Of a stretch of 64,000 nucleotides of DNA, positions 63,070 through 64,000 are shown one piece after another. How positions within the stretch are numbered: position 1 is the stretch's first letter; every line of letters starts with the position of its first letter. Origin of the DNA: Catalinimonas sp038039535. Lineage in GTDB: Bacteria > Bacteroidota > Bacteroidia > Cytophagales > Cyclobacteriaceae. The stretch covers positions 510,676 through 574,675 of the forward strand of contig NZ_JBBPHP010000002.1 in assembly GCF_038039535.1 (NCBI RefSeq), written 5' to 3'. The notes under the pieces were generated by a model. It was not told the origin of the DNA. It made no database searches and worked only from the letters and a program-made list of their open reading frames with translations. A program made the position numbers and the translations under genes.

Positions 63070-63801
63070 ATGATCATGAATAATATATTACTATCCATTT
63101 TCCTTTCTACTATACTTCTCGGCCATTGCCTTGCGCAAGATATCCAGACTTATAGAGTGAACCAGGGAGAAGTACCTACTCAGATTATCCCTCTAACAGA
63201 TCAGTATCGTTATGACAAGTTTCAGGATGGAAAGATCCACTTTCATAACGGGAACAGTATTCAGGCAAAGCTTAACTATAGTTACCTGTATAAAAAATTG
63301 TTAGGTCTTGGTAAAAGTGGAGATACCATACATATAAAACATACATATGCTACTAAATATATTTCCATCGGAGATCAGGTTTTCTTTCTTCATCCCACAG
63401 GAGCGTATATTGAAATGACGCAGGGGGAAGGTGCATTGAAGTTGGCTACAATGAAAACTGTAAACCTTGTCGTGATAGAAGATCCAGTACACAATGGTTA
63501 TGATCATGCTTCACACAGCTACGAGCTCATCTCACATAACAGAAGTGATGATCTAAACACTAAGATTGAAAATATATACGACTGGCCCAGTAGAGAAGAA
63601 TTGCTTTTCAAAAAGGAGACAAACTATTTCCTCAGAGATAGTAATGGTCGTTTTCATCCGATCAATTGGAAAAGCTTACGCAAAGTATTTCCCGAACATA
63701 AGCAAGCATTGAAAGACTACGCCAAAACACAACAAATAGATTTAAGAGACAAAGCCGATCTTGAAAAGCTAATCACCTATTGTGAGCAACTTATATATTA
63801 G
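63070..63801 (+). CDS. Exported hypothetical protein (243 aa)
   Basis: I do not recognise this protein. It has a signal peptide (IFLSTILLGHCLAQ, ending near residue 23), so it is exported. The mature part has no Cys pair or metal motif that I can identify and is rich in Asn, His, Tyr and Lys. Strand-rich stretches such as GDTIHIKHTYATKYISIGDQVFFL alternate with a helical C-terminus (FPEHKQALKDYAKTQQIDLRDKADLEKLI). The ATG at 63070 may be replaced by one at 63076. The gene is alone on this strand. Confidence 0.65.
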   Translation: MIMNNILLSIFLSTILLGHCLAQDIQTYRVNQGEVPTQIIPLTDQYRYDKFQDGKIHFHNGNSIQAKLNYSYLYKKLLGLGKSGDTIHIKHTYATKYISIGDQVFFLHPTGAYIEMTQGEGALKLATMKTVNLVVIEDPVHNGYDHASHSYELISHNRSDDLNTKIENIYDWPSREELLFKKETNYFLRDSNGRFHPINWKSLRKVFPEHKQALKDYAKTQQIDLRDKADLEKLITYCEQLIY

Positions 63802-63824
63802 TTTGTTTGAATAATTGAACCTCC

Positions 63825-63922
63825 CGCTTTTGAATGCAACGGAAAGACATGGCGTGGCGACGCCCGGACTGGAAAGCCCCATCTTGCTCGCGTTTGAGTG
63901 CAACGGAAACGCCAAGCGTGGA
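63825..63922. repeat. Pair of direct repeats near the window end
   Basis: CGCTTTTGAATGCAACGGAAA (63825) and CGCGTTTGAGTGCAACGGAAA (63889) are near-identical over 21 bp and 64 bp apart. Both are followed by a GCGTGG within about 15 bases. The element may continue beyond the window. Confidence 0.7.
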
Positions 63923-64000
63923 GCCTTTAGGTTTGTTACATATGAATATTCTTAGAAGAATCAGTTGTTGTTGAGTTGTGGAAATGTGGGTAACTTGATA

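Overview
The window looks like a chromosomal segment of a Bacteroidota bacterium, most likely order Cytophagales (inference). The primary sigma factor is the short 287-residue type, lipoproteins and a TonB-family outer-membrane barrel are common, and there are LytTR/LytS regulation, GH78/GH127/GH5 glycosidases and a ThuA/PVC-type dehydrogenase. Both tRNA genes carry exact TAnnTTTG -7 elements, the Bacteroidota promoter type. No plasmid, phage or insertion-sequence gene is evident, and there is no CRISPR-cas.

Layout. 1-7.5 kb: small unknown proteins, tRNA-Arg, a cation/proton antiporter, a GH5 lipoprotein, a RecB/AddA-like helicase with a degenerate nuclease end, and a DUF445 membrane protein. 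7.7-14.4 kb: a Tat-exported Gfo/Idh/MocA oxidoreductase, a TM2 protein, YqgE, a large DUF349 protein, tRNA-Thr and a solitary TIR protein. 14.5-24 kb: a LytTR/LytS pair divergent from an outer-membrane barrel protein, a haem-binding c-type protein, a GH78 alpha-L-rhamnosidase and small proteins. 24-31.4 kb: cold-shock protein, NYN/LOTUS protein, KAS III enzyme, RpoD, and an AraC regulator divergent from a sugar epimerase plus oxidoreductase pair. 31.5-42.4 kb: a membrane retropepsin-like protein, a GH127 enzyme divergent from a 1174-residue ThuA-dehydrogenase-cupredoxin fusion, a flavin disulfide oxidoreductase, LemA and PfkA. 42.5-56.5 kb: a sugar aminotransferase, then a minus-strand surface-glycan cluster. 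56.8-64 kb: gamma-glutamyltransferase, isocitrate dehydrogenase, a GAF histidine kinase and two unknown proteins.

The glycan cluster (44995-56457) reads as a nonulosonic (sialic-like) acid locus. It holds a PseB-like nucleotide-sugar dehydratase, a NeuB-family synthase, an SpsF-type cytidylyltransferase, a protein fusing a family-2 glycosyltransferase to a degenerate NeuA-like domain, a GT42/Maf-like protein with a GNGPSL motif, an acyltransferase, a methyltransferase, a second GT2, a flippase and a YfhO-type membrane protein. Several of its genes overlap by 1-32 bases, so they are probably co-transcribed.

The most unusual signal lies between genes. Three separated intergenic arrays (about 22408-22690, 43748-43999 and 62569-62820) are built from diverged units repeating every 42-43 bp, about four helical turns, with GC-richer cores alternating with A/T tracts. 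A heptamer satellite (61590-61755) contains a direct repeat also offset by 42 bp. Three minus-strand genes have stop codons inside or flush against intergenic repeats. I could not search databases, so whether these families are already known is open.
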